Positions 61,222 through 64,000 of a DNA stretch of 64,000 nt are shown piece after piece. Origin of the DNA: Falsigemmobacter faecalis (lineage in GTDB: Bacteria > Pseudomonadota > Alphaproteobacteria > Rhodobacterales > Rhodobacteraceae); the NCBI RefSeq assembly GCF_003863335.1, contig NZ_RRAZ01000001.1:62001-126000 (forward strand), written 5' to 3'. The notes under the pieces were generated by a model. That model was not told where the DNA came from. It was given only the letters and a program-made list of their open reading frames with translations, and ran no database searches. The translations under genes and the position numbers were made by a program. How positions within the stretch are numbered: the first letter of the stretch is position 1; every line of letters begins with the position of its first letter.

Positions 61222-62703
61222 TCACCCGCCGTAAACTGCCGCCCAGCGTTCCAGCAGCAGGCCCTGCAGGTTGCGGGCGCGGGTGGTCCATTCGGGGCCG
61301 CCGCGGGGGCGTTCGCGTTCATCTCCGCGCAGGGCGTCGCGGCGGGGGGTATCGGCTGAGAAGATCGCAAAGGCCAGCGGGCGGCGGGTCTGCACATGGC
61401 CCGCAAGGCCCGAGACGAAATTCAGCGTGCCGGTTTTGGCCAGCACCGGGGCGCGGTCTGCGGGGGCTTTGGCGGGGGTCTGATAGGGGCGCAGGATCTC
61501 AGTCAGCTGCGGGTTGCGCAGCATCAGCCGTGCCATGGAGGCCGCGCTCACGCGGCTGTCGCCGCCAAGGCCGGAGTGATCCACAAGGGCCAGATCCACC
61601 CCGTGACGCTCGCGCACCCAGGCGTTCATCATCGCGGCCGAGGCCCGCAGGCTCGTCTGGCCCGAGGCCGTCAGCCCCACCACTTCTGCCGTCAGATTGG
61701 TTGAATGGCGCAGCATATCGCGCAGCAGGCTGGTGAGCGGCGGGCTGAGGGTCTCGGCGAGAACCGAGCCCTGCGCGCCGCCCTGACGCGGATTGGGAAG
61801 GGTAATCCCCTGGGCTGCGCAGAGCGTCTGGAAGACCTCGCCCGCATAGGCGGCGGGGCGGCGGACGGGAAGCCAGCGGCTGCCGCCCTTGCCAAGCGCG
61901 GCAGAGGCCAAGGTCCAGCGCTCGGTACCGTCGCGCTCTTCGAAGGTGAAGATCGGCGATTGCCGCTCGGCAATGGCGGCGCGGGCGATCCGCACGGCGG
62001 GGTTGTGGCGCGCGCCGCGGGCATCCATGGCGATCTGCCAGCCTTTGGAGGCGCGTTTCCACTCCATATGGACGCGGTTGAAATTCAGGTTCAGCCCCGA
62101 AATGGCGGGGTTATAGCCCACATGCAAAGGCTGGCCCGCATCAATGCGGCTGAGGCCCGGCAGCGCGTTGTCCTGCAGTAAAAACCGCCCCGTGATGCCG
62201 CGGATGCCGCGGGCCTTCAGGGCCTGGGCCAGATCCGCGAGGCGGTCGGTATCAAGCGTCGGATCGCCGCCGCCCGCGAGGATCAGATCGCCCTGCACCC
62301 GCCCGCCTGAGACCGGGCCGGTGGCCAGAACCCTTGTGGCAAAGCGGTAGCCGCCGCCCAGACGCTCCAGCGCGAAAAGGGCGGTGACGGCTTTCGCCAC
62401 CGAGGCGGGGGGCAGGGCCAGGCTCTCGCCCCGGGCCTCCAGCACCTCACCGCTGCGGGCATCAAGGACGACATAGCTGACCTGACCACCGAGGCGTGCC
62501 TGCTCAATGAGCGCCCCTGCAGAGGCGGGCTGCGCCGCAGCAGCAGGGGCAGCGGCCGGGGTCAGCCCGCCGCGCGGGCGCGGGCGCAGCGACTGGCCGG
62601 GGGCATTGGCCAGCGCAGGCGCGGCGGCAAGGGCGGCCCCGCCGAGAAGTCCTCCGATCAGCAGACGGCGGGTAAGGACGGCTGCGGATTTGGCGTCAGA
62701 CAC
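61222..62703 (-). CDS. dacB: D-alanyl-D-alanine carboxypeptidase/endopeptidase (PBP4, DacB)
   Basis: Periplasmic class C penicillin-binding protein, 493 residues. A twin-arginine-like signal (LTRRLLIGGLLGGAALAAA) suggests Tat export. The active-site motifs are SVAK (residues 101-104) and KTG (in VLAKTGTLNF near residue 426), with the third in the HSGLGGDSRVSA region. It cleaves D-Ala or cross-links in peptidoglycan. The membrane protein gene follows immediately and is probably cotranscribed. Confidence 0.94.
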   Translation of the reverse strand: MSDAKSAAVLTRRLLIGGLLGGAALAAAPALANAPGQSLRPRPRGGLTPAAAPAAAAQPASAGALIEQARLGGQVSYVVLDARSGEVLEARGESLALPPASVAKAVTALFALERLGGGYRFATRVLATGPVSGGRVQGDLILAGGGDPTLDTDRLADLAQALKARGIRGITGRFLLQDNALPGLSRIDAGQPLHVGYNPAISGLNLNFNRVHMEWKRASKGWQIAMDARGARHNPAVRIARAAIAERQSPIFTFEERDGTERWTLASAALGKGGSRWLPVRRPAAYAGEVFQTLCAAQGITLPNPRQGGAQGSVLAETLSPPLTSLLRDMLRHSTNLTAEVVGLTASGQTSLRASAAMMNAWVRERHGVDLALVDHSGLGGDSRVSAASMARLMLRNPQLTEILRPYQTPAKAPADRAPVLAKTGTLNFVSGLAGHVQTRRPLAFAIFSADTPRRDALRGDERERPRGGPEWTTRARNLQGLLLERWAAVYGG

Positions 62704-62782
62704 GGAAATTTCTCCGGGATGGGGGACCGGGCATCATTCTGCGGCCTGGAACCTGGGGTTGCAATGGGGCGCGGACGGGGGA

Positions 62783-63406
62783 TCAGCTCTGGCGCGACCA
62801 GGCCCCGCTGTTGCGGATCGCGGTTGACGAGCTGTCGTTCAGCGGCAGTCCCGCCAGCGCCCAGGCCGGGGCGGCGCTTCGGCCGAGCCGGGCCATGGCG
62901 GCCCCGTTCAGCCGCGCATCGGCCATAAAGCGTGCCGCTGGAGAGGACAGCGCCGCAAGCTGCGAGCCCGGCCGCGCCAGCACCCCGATCGGGTGATGCG
63001 CGGCAATCTCCTGCCAGCGGTCCCAGCGGTGAAAGCCCGCCAGATTGTCCGAGCCCATCAGCCAGACAAACCGCTGCCCCGGCCAGAGATGGCGCAGCCC
63101 CGTCAGGGTGTCGGCGGTGTAGCGGGTGCCAAGCACGGTCTCAATGGCGGTGACGGTCACTCTGGGGTCCGTGATCAGCTGCCGGGCGGCGGCGATGCGG
63201 CGCTCTGTCGGGGCGGGCCCCTCTGATTTCAGCGGATTGCCGGGCGAGACCATCCACCAGATGCGGTCCAGACCGAAGCTGCGAAAGGCCGCGCGGGTGA
63301 TCGCCACATGACCCTCATGCGCGGGATCAAACGAGCCGCCCAGCAGGCCGATCACCTGACCCGCAGGGGCGGGTGGCAGATCACATCGCAAAACAGGGCG
63401 GGACAT
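62783..63406 (-). CDS. nadD: Nicotinate-nucleotide adenylyltransferase
   Basis: Makes deamido-NAD from nicotinate mononucleotide and ATP. The 207-residue protein has [21 protein letters not shown] with the HxGH motif, MVSPGNPLK, the [19 protein letters not shown] loop and the SSTAIRNS end (ISSTxIR pattern). The start at 63406 is an N-terminal extension of about 18 residues before the core. dacB follows at 79 bases. Confidence 0.95.
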   Translation of the reverse strand: MSRPVLRCDLPPAPAGQVIGLLGGSFDPAHEGHVAITRAAFRSFGLDRIWWMVSPGNPLKSEGPAPTERRIAAARQLITDPRVTVTAIETVLGTRYTADTLTGLRHLWPGQRFVWLMGSDNLAGFHRWDRWQEIAAHHPIGVLARPGSQLAALSSPAARFMADARLNGAAMARLGRSAAPAWALAGLPLNDSSSTAIRNSGAWSRQS

Positions 63407-63424
63407 CGGCAGGCTCCGGGTCGC

Positions 63425-64000
63425 TCAGAGGGGGCGAATGCGGAATTGCAGGGCTTTGGCGTCTTCTGCAAGAGCGCCGACGTCTTTCCAGGAAAATTCC
63501 GCCAGGACCCCGGGCAGTTCGCGGTAGCCGCGCTTCTCCCAGAAGGCGTCAAGCGGGCGGTAATCTGCAGGGCGTGCCGGGTGATCGGCGGGGCGGATCA
63601 CACTGCAGAAGGCGGAGTATTTAAAGCCCTGCGCCCTGGCATGGGCCTCGCGGGCGTCGAAGAATTTATGCCCGATGCCATGGCCGCGCCACTGCGGCAG
63701 CAGGACCGATTCGGCGCAGTAAAAGACCTCTGCCGGCTCATAGCCGCTGGCGCGGAAGCCCTGGATGAACTGGCCGTCATGGTCGCTGAGCGGCGTGCCG
63801 GTGGCAACCCCCACAACCGCGCCATCGGCAAAAGCCGCCACCACCACGGCCCGGGGGCTTTCGCGATAGGCGCGCATATAGCCGCGCTCATAGTCAAGAT
63901 CGCCGTCGTAGAGATAGGGAAAGGCGCGAAACACCTCGATGCGCAGCCGTGCCACATCATCGAGCCGCGCGAGAAGCTCCTCTCCGGTCAGGACACGAAC
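63425..64000 (-). CDS. GNAT family N-acetyltransferase (5' partial)
   Basis: At least 191 residues: the frame stays open from the right edge of the window (VRVLTGEELLARLDD before the GTG at 63955), so the start is outside. Conserved motifs: IEVFRAFPYLYDGDLDYERGYM, AVVVAAFADGAVVGVATGTPL and LLPQWRGHGIGHKFFDAREAHA (acetyl-CoA loop), plus FWEKRGYRELPG. This subgroup is a common uncharacterised Rhodobacteraceae protein. nadD follows at 18 bases. Confidence 0.87.
   Translation of the reverse strand, partial: VRVLTGEELLARLDDVARLRIEVFRAFPYLYDGDLDYERGYMRAYRESPRAVVVAAFADGAVVGVATGTPLSDHDGQFIQGFRASGYEPAEVFYCAESVLLPQWRGHGIGHKFFDAREAHARAQGFKYSAFCSVIRPADHPARPADYRPLDAFWEKRGYRELPGVLAEFSWKDVGALAEDAKALQFRIRPL

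Noticed and set aside
1-64000. CRISPR arrays, insertion sequences, prophage or integron genes
   Set aside because: No transposase, integrase or repeat-spacer pattern was seen. The four-copy repeat lacks spacers and terminal inverted repeats with an encoded enzyme.

Overview
The window is a GC-rich, densely packed chromosomal segment from an alphaproteobacterium, most likely the family Rhodobacteraceae. The evidence is the gene order (ctpA-rppH; NYN-folK-rpoZ-rsh; DUF2062-pdxJ-acpS-lepB-rnc-era-DUF1491), the two-domain cold-shock protein, a DUF1523 protein, a 44-residue aa3-oxidase subunit IV, a SAM-II riboswitch ahead of metZ and an N-terminally His-rich Zur. There are about 73 protein genes and one tRNA gene (Pro, UGG). 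I see no insertion sequence, prophage, CRISPR array, rRNA or replication origin. Two genes run off the edges: ctpA on the left and a GNAT acetyltransferase on the right.

Layout. 1-8 kb: ctpA-rppH-methyltransferase, an FMN reductase, murI, an HpcH/HpaI-type aldolase, GNAT, azlCD, a papain-like lipoprotein and the tiny oxidase subunit. 7.6-16.3 kb: MBL hydrolase plus acyl-CoA dehydrogenase, the t6A enzyme TsaC/Sua5, engB, yidC, ubiG, proline iminopeptidase and tRNA-Pro. 16.3-27.9 kb: DUF192, double cold-shock protein, pdxH, gpt, idi, then a tightly overlapping operon arfB-phospholyase-like aminotransferase-APH kinase-NUDIX, a PiT phosphate carrier, patatin, DUF167, DMT exporter, L,D-transpeptidase and PhnA. 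27.9-36.6 kb: cupin, orphan oligopeptide-binding protein, M20 peptidase, a three-gene membrane operon ending in DUF1523, urate hydroxylase puuD with a divergent LysR gene, and metZ behind a SAM-II riboswitch. 36.6-43.9 kb: YidB, GST, YhhN, YciB, EamA, ftsY with a divergent kinase-fold gene, and alkB. 43.9-47 kb: the zinc regulon znuB-znuC-zur / znuA around a divergent Zur operator. 47-64 kb: accA, GyrI-like protein, the era-rnc-lepB-acpS-pdxJ-DUF2062 run, rsh, rpoZ, folK, NYN, YqaA, ispH, a large beta-helix-like membrane protein, dacB, nadD and GNAT.

Most of the window is housekeeping. The parts I would look at again are: the kinase/aminotransferase pair whose sequence resembles animal phosphohydroxylysine/phosphoethanolamine phospho-lyases; the SAM-II riboswitch whose 3' end carries the ribosome-binding site of a 37-codon out-of-frame leader ORF overlapping metZ; a dispersed intergenic repeat (four copies) with a T-rich core and a GC hairpin, always near gene 3' ends; a kinase-fold protein whose catalytic Asp is replaced; a likely CTG-initiated DUF2062 protein; and the uncharacterised two-TM beta-helix protein at 59.6-61.2 kb, whose composition differs from its neighbours.
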